Assembly (NCBI RefSeq): GCF_042477335.2
Contig: NC_091255.1
Span: 45,486,501-45,550,500 of the forward strand
Direction of reading: 5' to 3'
Length of the DNA stretch: 64,000 bases
DNA from: Ovis canadensis
Taxonomy: Eukaryota; Chordata; Mammalia; Artiodactyla; Bovidae
The notes beneath the pieces are model-generated. The model was not told where the DNA came from. It made no database searches and saw only the letters and a list, made by a program, of their open reading frames with translations. Both the position numbers and the translations under genes were made by a program. Positions 21,801 to 29,560 of the stretch are shown here, piece after piece. Within the stretch, counting starts at the first letter, position 1. The number at the start of each line of letters is the position of its first letter.

Positions 21801-23988
21801 GTGCGGGCGGCAGATATTATGCGGGTCCACCTACCCGAGCTCCCGGGCCCTCCACCCCCTGCTCCCTTCCTTCTCTCTATTCGGGGGACACTCTCCAGCC
21901 CAAATCCCGAGCCCACGCCCTCGCCCCTCCGGAATCCGCACTACTGGCTGCCCCAATCCCCGCTCCCGGCCACCCCTACCCCCGACCCCGCCCTCCGCCC
22001 CGGCCCCGGCCCCGGCCCCGGCCCCGGCCCCGGCCCCTGAGAAGCTTCTCTAACCCGCGGTGTTAGTGCGCAGACGTGCCCGCGGTCACTCGCAAATCCC
22101 CGGACGCAGCCACAGGTACTGACCGCCCCGGGGGGCTGTGCTGAGCTTCGGGGATGGGTCTCTGCCCATCCCAGCCCCCCTGTTCCCGCCCGCTCGCCGC
22201 CGAGACGCGCAGCTCTTCTCTGGAGCTGGGACGCCGGGCTGTCCCGTAAGACGTACGGGAGGTACCGAGCTGGCAGTCAGGTGAGGGGCAGTCTCCCTAG
22301 GGTTCTGGCTCAACTCGCTTGTGGGACCTTCCTTGACCAACTGGTTAAAACTCTCAGAGCCTCAGTCGCCTGTCTGTAAAATGGGGGGTTGGGGGCTCAG
22401 TGCTCAGAGGAGATGAAGACGGCAGGGAGAGTGAGGACGTCTCCATTGCAGAACCTTCCAGGGCACTCCCTTCACGGCCACACATCGGGTCCTGCATGTC
22501 CTGTCAAATCTACCGGGCGGACCTCGACGCTTTCTAAGACCCGCAGTCCTTTGTCGAGATGTCTGAGAGCCTCTCTCTTGTCCCGAGCCGGGAGTCTTTC
22601 ACCGAAAGCTGGGCGGGGCGCGGGCAGAACCCCGACCCCCTCCCCCCCCCGGTTAGCGGAAACGTAGCGAACGGTCGCTGCGGTGCTGCGGCAGGTTGAC
22701 TTCACAGGGGTCCGGGTGGCGGGTGAAGCGCGCAGTCCGGGTCGCGCCAGTAGCGGCGATCTCGCAGCCTTCGCGCCGCAGCGCCCCCTGCCGGCCGCCC
22801 TCGCCGGCGCGCCCCCTCGGCGGCGCACTGCCTGGACCTTCCCGGCTCTGCGAGTCCCGCCTCTCTGCACCCCGAGAACTGGCAGCGGCCAGAACCTGTC
22901 AGACGACGCCTGCTTCGTCCCATCCAGCCCGCAGCTCTGCTTCTAACCGCGACAATAAGTGTGTAGCGGGAGCCCGCCGGTCGCTGGGGAACCGGGGAGG
23001 CGGGTTCGCCCTGGCGAGGTGGGCACTCCTTTCCCGGCCTCGGACCCCAAACCACAATTCCCCGACCGCCCGAGAGAGCGCGCGCGACACATGCGGGGAG
23101 AGTCTGTCTCTGCTCTCTTCTTCTCGTCCCACTGTCTCTCGGCGGACAGGCGGGGCCCAGACCACTCAGCTCTGCTCTCCCTACTCCGTCCTCTCTCCTT
23201 TTGCTTCCCTCTCTCCACCTGCCTCACCAGCGTCCCTTTTCTGCCCTGCCTAACCCACCCCTCTCCCTTCAACAGAGGCTCCCCGAACCTCTCCCTCCCA
23301 CGCCCCTCCCCCCACCCCATTGTCTGGCTGGTCTTCATTGTCCGATGCCCGGTCCCCTTGCCTCCAGTCCCTCCGTCCTCCTCCCACACCATTCTTATCT
23401 CCTCGTCTCCGGTTCCCCACCCCAACCACGCTCGCCCCTCACTTTTCTAGTTCCCGTCCCATTCCTCGTCCTTCTCTAGCCTGGGTTCCGTCCCACGACT
23501 CTCCAGAGATCAAGATGCTCAGAGGGAAAGTCGCCTCGAGATCCCGCATTCAAGCGCCCTCTTCCGAAGAACCCAGGCATCCGAGAGCCCCACGACTCTC
23601 TCCTGAGAGACCCCTCCCAGCTCCTCCACACACACCTCCTATGGCACACGAGGACCTGCTTCCGCGCGCCCCTCTTCTCCGCATCTTTACCTTAAATCTC
23701 AGAGTCGCCTCTTCGCTCTGAGAACCTGAGACGCTCCTCCGTGGATACTGGCATCATCGGAGCTCCTCTCTCGTCATCCACCGCTCCCCCCCAACCCGCC
23801 CCGCCGCCGCCGCCAGCATCTGGGACCCCAACGCTCTTTTCTGTTTTTCCTCAGGGAAACTTGGACTCATCGAGGTTTCGGTCCCGGGAAAGAGAGCGAG
23901 CTCCCCTTCCGTTAGCACTCACCCCCAGGAGCAGCAGCAGCAGCAGGCGCGGCCCGTCCATGGCGCGGCCGGCGGCACCTGACCCCAT
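6504..23988 (-). CDS. NGFR: NGFR, p75 neurotrophin receptor (TNFRSF16), six-exon coding span
   Basis: Spliced CDS on the minus strand: 23988-23923, 16444-16303, 13030-12671, 9095-8843, 7656-7496, 6805-6504. It totals 1284 nt, or 427 codons plus TGA, equal to the human length. Layout by residue: signal peptide 1-28 with a seven-leucine core; four cysteine-rich TNFR repeats about 32-190; Ser/Thr/Pro-rich stalk about 191-250; one transmembrane helix 251-272; juxtamembrane region from 273; death domain about 344-421; C-terminal Ser-Pro-Val. Asn60 sits in an N-Q-T glycosylation sequon. Known of the family: a plasma-membrane receptor for NGF, BDNF, NT-3, NT-4 and proneurotrophins that works with Trk receptors, sortilin or the Nogo receptor. 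It signals through NF-kB, JNK and RhoA and is shed, then cut by gamma-secretase. Intron phases are 0, 1, 1, 2, 1. No frameshift or stop is seen. Identity is near certain; the species is not fixed by this gene alone. Confidence 0.98.
6806..7495 (-). other. NGFR: NGFR intron 5
   Basis: 690 bp, phase 1. It has no transposable element I can recognise. Its middle (about 7080-7430) is AT-rich against GC-rich surroundings and has a cluster of homeodomain-type sites, listed separately. Confidence 0.9.
7083..7428. promoter_or_regulatory. Candidate homeodomain-bound enhancer in NGFR intron 5
   Basis: Seven AATT-core sites: CAATTAAT at 7083, CAATTAG 7165-7171, TAATTAA 7178-7184, TAATTG 7218-7223, TAATTAG 7240-7246, CAATTAG 7257-7263 and TAATTA 7423-7428. 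Six lie within 181 bp. These are the preferred cores of Hox, LIM-homeodomain, Lhx and Prrx-type factors. The block is not a known repeat. Enhancer activity is an inference. Confidence 0.5.
7496..7656 (-). CDS. NGFR: NGFR coding exon 5 (juxtamembrane cytoplasmic region)
   Basis: 161 nt. It completes Arg274, encodes Trp275 to Gln327 and gives the first base of Ala328. The acceptor is CTCCAG (7658-7657) and the donor is GTGAGT (7495-7490). It contains the juxtamembrane N-S-C-K-Q segment, whose cysteine matches the palmitoylated one in known p75. This is the 'chopper' region, followed by a flexible Pro/Ser/Gln-rich linker with S-D-S-G-I-S before the death domain. Confidence 0.97.
7657..8842 (-). 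other. NGFR: NGFR intron 4
   Basis: 1186 bp, phase 2. About 7835-7925 resembles the 3' end of an L2 element. About 7990-8380 is an old L1 3' end. A short CA run lies at 8493-8512. Nothing else is recognised. Confidence 0.9.
7985..8380 (+). mobile_element. Ancient L1 (L1M type) 3' fragment
   Basis: AT-rich. It carries the typical L1 3' order: 'aatgtccatcgatag', 'ggtaaaataaattatac', 'aagcaagttg' and an A-run near 8221. It is strongly diverged and lies antisense to NGFR. Confidence 0.65.
8843..9095 (-). CDS. NGFR: NGFR coding exon 4 (stalk and transmembrane helix)
   Basis: 253 nt. It completes Glu190, encodes 191-273 and starts Arg274. The acceptor is TTCTAG (9097-9096) and the donor is GTGAGA (8842-8837). 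It opens I-P-G-R-W-I-T, then an acidic Pro/Ser/Thr-rich stalk (the O-glycosylated, sheddase-accessible region in the family). The helix at 251-272 contains Cys256, which corresponds to the membrane cysteine linked to disulfide dimerisation in rodent p75, and a small-residue/valine core where gamma-secretase cuts. The stop-transfer K-R-W follows across the next junction. Confidence 0.97.
9096..12670 (-). other. NGFR: NGFR intron 3
   Basis: 3575 bp, phase 1. Apart from a MIR-like stretch at about 9305-9430 it is mostly unique, GC-rich sequence with no recognised element. Long plus-strand frames at its exon 3 edge are antisense shadows. Confidence 0.9.
12671..13030 (-). CDS. NGFR: NGFR coding exon 3 (cysteine-rich repeats 2-4)
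   Basis: 360 nt, completing Ser70 and encoding residues 71-189 plus the first base of Glu190. The acceptor is CCTCAG (13032-13031) and the donor is GTGAGA (12670-12665). It carries CRD2, CRD3 and CRD4, the neurotrophin-binding part of the ectodomain. It starts V-T-F-S-D-V-V and ends A-D-A-E-C-E. The exon is strikingly CpG-rich for an internal exon. Both boundaries fall after codon base 1 and the length divides by three, so skipping it keeps the frame. A short p75 isoform lacking this exon is known in rodents. Confidence 0.98.
13661..13812. repeat. 43-bp near-perfect inverted repeat with 66-bp loop
   Basis: The left arm (13661-13703) and the reverse complement of the right arm (13770-13812) match at 42 of 43 positions; the single mismatch is near the loop end. 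The loop is 13704-13769. Outside the arms weaker inverted similarity continues, for example GCTAGAAGGG at about 13626-13635 against its complement near 13838-13847. Either strand's transcript would fold into a long hairpin. The arms match no repeat family I know. Confidence 0.95.
14255..14465 (+). mobile_element. MIR SINE
   Basis: Reads in MIR sense order: 'tggattcaaaacctg', 'tagctgtgtgactctggg', 'cttaacctctctgagc', 'ctgtaaaactgggaataat' and 'aaagcacttgacaca'. It is an old mammalian tRNA-derived SINE, diverged. Confidence 0.8.
16303..16444 (-). CDS. NGFR: NGFR coding exon 2 (end of signal peptide, first cysteine-rich repeat)
   Basis: 142 nt, residues 23-69 plus the first base of codon 70. 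The acceptor is ATCCAG (AG at 16446-16445) and the donor is GTAAGT at 16302-16297. It begins V-S-L-G-G-A, the end of the signal peptide, so the mature protein starts at Lys29. The rest is CRD1, with the family pattern of paired cysteines (G-E-C-C-K-A-C, then V-C-E-P-C). The N-Q-T sequon at Asn60 matches the known glycosylated site of p75. Confidence 0.97.
16985..17110 (+). mobile_element. MIR-like fragment
   Basis: 'gggttcaaatcctgactcc' followed by weaker matches to the MIR core. Short and diverged. Confidence 0.45.
17885..18155 (+). mobile_element. L2 LINE 3' fragment
   Basis: Shows the L2 3' order: pyrimidine-rich 'cttaaatggcacttcat', 'ctgtcagatccctgaggccagggactctg' type segment and 'ggtacctggcacatattag', ending just before the Bov-A2. 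Confidence 0.65.
18160..18442 (-). mobile_element. Bov-A2 dimeric SINE
   Basis: Two related monomers in tandem, each with 'ccaccaggctcc', a '(t)gggattctccaggcaag' or 'gggattttcaaggcaag' block and 'tactggagtgggg'. It is flanked by a TGC-repeat at the plus-strand left end, which is the 3' tail of the minus-strand element. Ruminant specific. Confidence 0.95.
18788..19013 (+). mobile_element. Bov-tA SINE
   Basis: tRNA-Glu-derived head with the B box 'gggttcgattc', followed by a Bov-A monomer ('ccactccagtattcttgcc', 'gagctggacacgactcag') and a CAA-rich tail. Nearly full length. Confidence 0.9.
19130..19285 (+). mobile_element. MIR fragment
   Basis: 'ggcttacaagctgggtgacctggg', 'tttgtcactaggtaacc' and 'cagggttgctggaggcagtaaataaatgag' follow MIR order, diverged. 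Confidence 0.55.
19603..19890 (-). mobile_element. Bov-A2 dimeric SINE with TGC repeat
   Basis: Two monomers as in the 18160 copy, with a (TGC)8 run at 19604-19628 that forms the 3' tail of the minus-strand element. The fewer differences from consensus suggest it is relatively young. Confidence 0.95.
19891..20045 (+). mobile_element. MIR fragment
   Basis: 'aatttctctaagcctcaattt', 'tgaagattaaatgaaataagg', 'ctgcctggtgcataatagg' and 'agttcaataaatgttggtta' match the second half of MIR. Confidence 0.75.
20256..20338 (-). mobile_element. Bov-tA tRNA-head fragment
   Basis: The complement reads the tRNA-Glu-like head of Bov-tA ('ggacttccctggtggctcag', then 'gcaatgcgggaaacctgggttcgatccctgg' type). 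The A monomer is missing. Confidence 0.8.
20580..20860. other. AT-rich unique block in intron 1
   Basis: Contains AATTAAC, ATTTATTATACTTATT and TTAATAATTAATTA within about 190 bp. No repeat family is recognised. It may be an old relic or a conserved noncoding element. Confidence 0.3.
21205..21435 (+). mobile_element. MIR SINE
   Basis: 'ctgggttccaacaagggcgcc', 'actggggcaacttggtttcctc', 'tcaactgtaaaatgggaataac' and 'ggcacacggtaggcactcaacca' follow MIR order. Confidence 0.7.
21470..22260. promoter_or_regulatory. Second CpG-rich block within NGFR intron 1
   Basis: A separate GC- and CpG-dense stretch about 1.7 kb downstream of exon 1, divided from the promoter island by a MIR-like, less CpG-rich interval (about 22270-22400). 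It holds the GGGGCC hexanucleotide repeat. It could be an extension of the promoter island, an alternative promoter or an intragenic regulatory island; the sequence alone cannot decide. Confidence 0.6.
21998..22037 (-). repeat. GGGGCC hexanucleotide repeat
   Basis: Six uninterrupted units plus a final GGGG on the minus (NGFR sense) strand; the plus strand reads CCCCGG. Seven G4 runs separated by CC can form a G-quadruplex. The motif is the same as the intron 1 repeat of C9orf72. The plus-strand frame running through it would give alternating Pro-Gly up to a TGA at 22038. Confidence 0.95.
23923..23988 (-). CDS. NGFR: NGFR coding exon 1 (signal peptide)
   Basis: Encodes residues 1-22, most of the signal peptide. 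The chosen ATG (23988-23986) has G at -3 and G at +4. A second in-frame ATG nine codons on (23961-23959) sits in GCCATGG, an even better Kozak context. I prefer the first because it gives the 427-residue length of the human protein. Seven leucine codons follow Met10-Asp-Gly-Pro-Arg. The exon ends GGG, followed by the donor GTGAGT at 23922-23917 (phase 0). Cleavage is expected after Ala28, encoded in exon 2. Confidence 0.96.
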
Positions 23989-24180
23989 CGCCCGCCTCCC
24001 GCGGCAGCGCTCGGCTTTCAGTTCAGCCCGCTCCGCGGACCGATAGGGCTGCGCTGCGCAGCGCTCCAGCGCCAGCCCCTCAGAGCTGGCGGAGGCTCGG
24101 CTCCCTCTGGCTGCGGGCGGGAGGGGCTAGGAGAAGCCAGTGCGGCGGCCCCGCCCTCGCCCCGCCCAGCCCGCCCACCC
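23989..24180 (-). promoter_or_regulatory. NGFR: NGFR 5' UTR and core promoter (TATA-less, GC boxes)
   Basis: The 5' UTR is about 118 nt if transcription starts near 24106, inferred from the remembered human mRNA start; it has no upstream ATG. Three GC boxes read on the minus strand lie at 24156-24149, 24167-24160 and 24176-24170, and a GGGCGGG lies on the plus strand at 24115-24121. No TATA or CCAAT box is seen at suitable spacing. This matches the known TATA-less, Sp1-type NGFR promoter. Confidence 0.8.
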
Positions 24181-24330
24181 CCGGAACCGCGCCCGCCCTC
24201 CCCGCGGTCTCCCGGAGGGGAGAGGCGGAAAGGGACCGTGCAGGGAGCCGCGCCCGTGAGCCCCGCTGCAGCTTCTCCGCACCCCGCCCTCAAAGCTTAT
24301 CCCTGACCTGGTACCCGGCGCCTGACCCGC

Positions 24331-25110
24331 GCTGCTACGCGTCCGTCCCGGATGCTGTGGGCTCGGATTCCCTCTCTTGCGCATCTTTCCCTGCCTCTGG
24401 CTTCAGCTTCTTCCCCGGTGCCCTGCTCCCTACCCAGCCGTTATCAGCAGTAATGCTCACTGCCCGCCCCTCCTTTCATTTCCGGTCTATACCCAAGTCC
24501 TTCTCTGCCCCTTCCCAGTGCGGGGTTCTCTCTGCAAAGGCCTAGGGGAAGGAGGGAGAGAGGTGGCAAGTGGTCTGACACGGACCGCAGACAGCTGGGG
24601 CGTTCAAGGAGGAGACCATCCCGACATCATTTGAATTCTCAAAAGACGGGTCTGAAGCGATCGCAGGTGTGCACACACACAAAAAGGAATACACACACTC
24701 CCGAGGTTACATACATATGTGCTTATGCAGTCGCCTATGCCCCCGCCATCCTCACGCAGTCCTGTGGACCGGTGCCTTCTGCCCATGCCTGTGCACCTCC
24801 ACACATGCACACTCATCGCCCGTGTGCTCATAACATTCAAACACACGTCCTCACATACACACTCACACATACATGTGTTCGTGTGCAGTCATCTCCATGA
24901 AACCCCTCATATGTATAATCTCTCACACAGTGCACACATACACACACACACACACACAGAGATATGAACACATAGATGTATCCTCAACCATTTGCCTTCA
25001 TTAGACTATGTTTCCATAAGCTGATGAGCTCCCTGGAGGCAGGGACTGCGGTTTCTTATCTGAATGCCTAGTACACAGTAGGTGTTCAATGAAGGTCTGC
25101 AGAAAGAATA
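24331..25110. other. NGFR upstream flank with CA-rich simple sequence and L2 end
   Basis: 24331-24660 is unique. 24665-24960 is a degenerate CA-rich tract, ending in a pure (CA)n at about 24940-24958. 25015-25105 resembles an L2 3' end ('gaggcagggactgcgg', 'cctagtacacagtaggtgttcaatgaa'). Confidence 0.6.
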
Positions 25111-26100
25111 AAAGAGTTGAATGGACTCACATCCATGTACATCTCCAGGACCACACTCATCATGCTCTAGAAAACTTGGAAGTTTCAAATTATAGGCCCT
25201 GGCAACCCCAGGAGTTTGCCACCAGTCTTTTGGCAGGAAGCACTTCCACCTCCACCTTGATGCTCAACCCCACCTTGCCTGTCCCCACCCTTTCCTGGTT
25301 CCCAGATAGCCCTGGAGCATAGAGTTGTAGGGGGCAAGTCTATAAAGCTCATCCCCTCACCCTGAACTTGGCCAGGTGTGGACCTCAGTTTCAACTTTGA
25401 AAAAATAGCCTTACAGGAAGAAGGGAGAGAGTCAGACACTTGTGCTTAGGGCAAGCTTACTATTGGTAGGTGATTTCTCAGCTAAATCATTCATTTGTGG
25501 GAGTAAAAATTCTGCCCTGTGAAACCAACAAAATCCAGTGGCTATCCCCAGAAAGGACAGGTAGACGTCAATCACTGTGGCCTTGGCCATGAATGTGAAT
25601 AAGCTACCTCCCACGGCTGGGCAGAAGACACCAGGCAGCCATCCCCTCTTCAGAAATCCCTGAGGATCCCTCCTCTCAGACAGGGATTGCCTCTAAGCTG
25701 TCTCCTCCTGCGGCTTTTAGAGGCCTGCCTTTCCTCTCAGCTGAATTCATGGAAGGCAGGAAGGAGCAACATTAGTACTAAGAGCAGCATTGAGCAGCTT
25801 ACTACCAAGGGTATCAGCAGTATGGCATTAACTTAAATACTTCTGTTATTAATTTATGATCCTGGTTACTATTATTGCCAAGGTTATCCATCTCAACACA
25901 ATTTAATATGACCCACATCACCATGGCTGGGCCTGGGTTATTAATAATTTCCATGGTCTTGATCAATTTAAGCCTTACTCGAACAATTACAAACAGCAAT
26001 TGTTACTATTATTAGCAGTATTTCTATGATTAAGCCTAAGGACAAGACCACGATGTAATGCTGAGTGCTGGTGGGGAGACGCTGTGAATTGCGCAGAGAA
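25111..26100. other. Intergenic, nothing recognised
   Basis: Unique sequence, AT-rich at 25780-26040. No gene or clear repeat. Confidence 0.4.
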
Positions 26101-26400
26101 AAGAGCACTGAGCTGAGAGTCAGACAGGCCTGGCCACATATGCCTACACCTCCCACTTCATCCTCACGTCAGTTACTTCTGCCTGGTCTGTGGTTATGTC
26201 ATCTCTCTCAGCTTCAGTCTCCTCATCTATAAAATGGGATTTTTTTAAGAAAAGATCCTATCTTGAACAGCAAAATAAAGTTCATTAAAAAAGAGACTCA
26301 ATCTCCTTTTATTCGTTCAACCCATGCATTTATTGAGCACGTGCTATGGGCCGTACATGCCCTGCTCTAGGTACTGAGGATATAGCCGTGAACAGCAGCA
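26100..26400 (+). mobile_element. MIR and second ancient repeat fragment
   Basis: 26100-26260 has MIR-like 'agagtcagacaggcctgg' and 'cctcatctataaaatggga'. 26320-26395 has 'catttattgagcacgtgctatgggcc' and 'tagccgtgaacagcagc', a different old repeat unit. Confidence 0.5.
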
Positions 26401-26514
26401 GCCACCTTCATGTAGCTGAGGTTCCGGTGTGTTAGGATTGGATATGAAGGATTATAATGTGACACCTTGGCTTGACCGTTAGATAGACTGTGATTAGAGT
26501 GCTGCTTTGCTGGG

Positions 26515-26720
26515 ACCACTGCCATCACAATCTCCATCACTGTCACCATCCTGCTCACCATCACCGTGACACGAGCATCACTACCAGAAGCACCGCAGCT
26601 ATCACTGCATCCCACAACTGTCCCCAGCACTGTCATGATTACCACATCATCACTACCACCATCACCATCATCACCACAAATGCCAGGCCACGGCTACCGC
26701 CACCACGTGCCTTTTGATGT
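26515..26720 (+). repeat. Degenerate CAT/CAC trinucleotide-rich tract
   Basis: About 200 bp built mainly of ATC, ACC and CAC triplets ('accatcaccatcatcaccac'), heavily interrupted. The frame through it is His/Thr-rich and not a gene. Confidence 0.85.
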
Positions 26721-27430
26721 CTGCACCACAAGCAGCAGGGACTCCTGTTCTAATGAGTGCTGATTACATAGGTCCACCCCTTTTCCTTGGAACAATATAG
26801 GAGGTTCTATGGTGCCACTGCCTGCCCCAGCCTAACTCCCTAATTGTCATGATTCCTGGCCACAAACATGAGCATGCTTCAGAAATTTCTGTCTGACTCA
26901 GCTCCCTTTCCCCTAAACCTCAGCACTTGCAGTCACAGCTATGGGAGGGGGGATGGAAAGAGGGCTCTTAGGAGCTGACCAGCAAGGCAGCACCAAGGGG
27001 GCAGCAGTTTTAATGGAAAGGTCCCCTCAAACCATCTCCTGTAACAGAACTACAGGTATACAGGCTTCCTCCTCCCACCACATATACACCAAGGCCTCCT
27101 GGGCCAAATAGTGACCAAGATGAAAAGGTGGAGGAGCCCAGTGCAGATCTACATGGAGCTGAAAGTCGTAGTGGTGGGTCAGACTTCATCTTCAGGAACT
27201 GAAGTGGGAAGGGTTGGCCCCTCCCCTCTTTATCTCACCATCCCTCCATCACCCTGCTCCTCCAGGAAGGCAAGCTCCTAACTCATACTCCCTGTCCTTC
27301 CTTTCCACTGGGACCCCTCGCCTTGGGCCCCTGTAGAACTTTGCTCACAGCTCTCTGTGCCTGTGTACAGCAGTCCCTGGGGAACCAGCCTGCAGCTCCA
27401 ACTCACTTCTAAGCAGAAATGGGGATGCAG
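26721..27430. other. Intergenic, nothing recognised
   Basis: Unique sequence with no gene, repeat or motif cluster that I can support. Confidence 0.4.
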
Positions 27431-27434
27431 ACAA

Positions 27435-27735
27435 TGAGAACTCACATTTACTGAGATGTCCTGTGAGCCAGGCGATCCACCCAAGTATCTCCTTTAATCC
27501 TCACTGTAACCTCATAACTGGAGGAGGGCATGGCAACACACTCCAGTATTCCTGCCTGGAGAATCCCCATGGACAGAGGCTAAAGTCCATGGGGTTGCAA
27601 AGAGTCAGATACGGCTAAGCGACTAATCACAGCACAGCACATAATCTCATAAGGAGGTGCGAGCTTCACTATATACAGATGAAGAGACTGAAGCTTAAGG
27701 AGGTTAAGCCACTAGCTCAAGGATCCCAGAAGGAA
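27435..27735 (-). mobile_element. MIR interrupted by a Bov-A type fragment
   Basis: MIR in reverse order ('cacatttactgagatgtcc', 'ctttaatcctcactgtaacctcat' ... 'cagatgaagagactgaagc', 'aggttaagccactagctcaagg'). It is split at 27517-27641 by a plus-strand Bov-A monomer piece ('cactccagtattcctgcc', 'agagtcagatacggctaagcg'). Target-site duplication: taacctcata 27507-27516 against taatctcata 27642-27651. Confidence 0.75.
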
Positions 27736-29085
27736 GCAGTATGCCATAAGTGGCCACTGTACAACCAAATGTCTCAATGTTAACACCCATGTTTCAACCA
27801 CTCCTTTCTTCCAATGCAGCCCCCCCAGCCTTCCGTCCAGTGAGCTGGGGAGATAGAACCTGCGACTCAGAGGGGCTGCACGTGGCCCTTCAATACTAAA
27901 GCTCAGTTATCCACTCCTGACATGCATTTGCAGAATCTGGGTTTTGGCCAGGGCTGAGGCAAGCCAAGGGATGATCTCTGTCTTTTGATTGAAGACATGA
28001 TTTCCAGCTCTTCTAGTGAGCACTCACTTTTCCTGCTTTGGGAAAATCACCCCCCTCTCTTCCCCAGTTCCAGTGTCCAAGCAGAGAAGGGATGAGGGCA
28101 ATGGGCAAAGAAAGGACAATTTCTGAGGGGAGGGAGACGAGGAGGTGCTGGGCCTCCCCTAGCTGCATCCCATCTGCCTCTGGCAGGCCTCCAGGCCAGA
28201 TAAGTGAAACTCGCTGCCCCCCATTAGGAGCTAGCTCCTTGGATTTGAAGCGTGATGCAGTGATTACCTCTGAGCTGCCTCCTTCTGGGCTGCAAAGGGG
28301 TTCTGACCAATGAGGGAGCAGGGTGGGCTGGGGACTAGTTTGGGTCAGCCCAGTTGGATTCTGGAACTGCATCAGTAGTGAGAGGGGAGAGGAATTCACT
28401 AATTTTGGAGACCAGTTAGATTAACTGGAGCATCAAAGTGGGCCAGTTCCGCGGTGCCCTTCCCCACCGTCTGCACCAACCTCAGAGACTGGCGCTCCTT
28501 TCCTGCCTCCACCCTGTCTAACCCACATTACTCAGTTTCTCCCAACTCTGAGCCCTTCTATGGCCCCCATGAGAGTTGTTTCTTCTCTTCCTTCAACATA
28601 ACTGTGGCCTTGGTGAAAGCCTTCCATAATTCCCATCTGTAGTCTCCCTTCAAAGGCCACCCTTCCTCACACGTGTCCTGTTTGGCACTCATACCTCTCA
28701 TCAAGACGTCACATCTGATTGGTTTGCTTACACATAAGCAGTAAGGACTTAATTTTACCGGACTCTGTGTCTTGAAGAAGAGGTTCCCAGAGAGGGCAAT
28801 GCTATACACAAGTGCTTGGATGGAGAGAGTTCCAGGCCTTGTGGTAAGGGCACAGGGGAGAGATTGGGTACCCTGTGCCTCAGGGTACCTTTGCTGCCAA
28901 CTCTGGGGGCCTCCCTTCTCTTTGTCTTTGCCTTCCTCTCAATAGCACATTTCCCCTGAAGTACCCTTTCTCTAGGAAATTCCTCAGGACACCCCAGTTA
29001 GATCCTTCCTAGGCAGAGTTGCCATGTAGGTCTCAAGGACAGAGTCACCTCTCCCGCTTTTTATCCTGCATCCAAAGACGTTATA
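27736..29085. other. Intergenic, possible L2 relic at its centre
   Basis: 28500-28740 has faint L2-like composition ('ggtgaaagccttccataattccc'). The rest is unique. No gene is supported. Confidence 0.35.
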
Positions 29086-29087
29086 GT

Positions 29088-29298
29088 TGCTATTGTTTAG
29101 TCCCTAAGTGGTATCCAACTTTTTTGCTATCCCATGGACTGTAGCCTGCCAGGCTCCTCTGCCCACAGGATTTCCCAGGCAAGAATACTGGAGTGGGTTG
29201 CCATTTCCTTCTCTAGGGATTTCCGACCCAGGGATTGAACCTGCGTCTCCTGCATTGGCAGGCTGATTTTTCACCACTGAGCCACCTGGAAAGCTCAG
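29088..29298 (-). mobile_element. Bov-tA SINE
   Basis: The complement gives a tRNA-Glu-like head with the B box, then the Bov-A monomer ('ccaggcaagaatactggag' on the plus strand) and a diverged tail near 29090. Confidence 0.85.
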
Positions 29299-29384
29299 GA
29301 CAGTTCAAGACATTTTAAAGAAAACCTGAGTAGGGCTACCCACTGCTGGAGGAACATGAAGGTGAGAGGGTGAGGCATGGGAAG

Positions 29385-29560
29385 GCCCAGGCCTAACATT
29401 TATATTCTGTGTGCCCTTGGACCAGTTCTTTCCCCTGCTCTGAGCCTCGGTTTCTTTAATCTATAAAATGGGCATAAGATAATCAGTCTCAGAGTTACTG
29501 TGAGGAATTAAAGAGGTCTTGAGTGTGTGTCGTGGGAACTGGGCAGATATCAATTACTCT
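29385..29560 (+). mobile_element. MIR fragment
   Basis: 'gtgcccttggaccagttc', 'tctgagcctcggtttctttaatc', 'ataaaatgggcataagataatc' and 'gagttactgtgaggaattaaagag' follow MIR order. Confidence 0.65.

Larger units (their letters stand above)
16445..23922 (-). other. NGFR: NGFR intron 1
   Basis: 7478 bp, phase 0. From the exon 2 side it holds a MIR-like stretch, an L2 end, two Bov-A2 elements, a Bov-tA, a Bov-tA fragment, further MIR pieces, an AT-rich unique block (about 20580-20860), another MIR and then CpG-rich DNA up to exon 1. The plus strand at 17157-17180 is a G-run tract able to form a quadruplex. Confidence 0.9.
22480..24330. promoter_or_regulatory. Promoter CpG island of NGFR
   Basis: By eye CpG is frequent throughout, in contrast to the CpG-poor flanks. 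The island covers the promoter, exon 1 and the first 1.4 kb of intron 1. It includes many GC boxes and a long C-rich, pyrimidine-biased stretch at 23150-23480. Long frames here in both strands come from the composition and are not called as genes. Confidence 0.8.

Noticed and set aside
21480..22040. 186-codon plus-strand frame as a protein gene
   Set aside because: Driven by CpG-island composition and the hexanucleotide repeat; kept only as a repeat-related observation.
22696..23450. Several long frames on both strands over the promoter island
   Set aside because: They overlap each other in many frames, as expected where stop codons are rare in GC-rich DNA.
24665..24960. Possible CRISPR-like spaced repeats
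   Set aside because: Degenerate CA dinucleotide sequence without constant repeat units or spacers; eukaryotic context.
26490..26717. His/Thr-rich frame
   Set aside because: Produced by the CAT/CAC simple-sequence tract.
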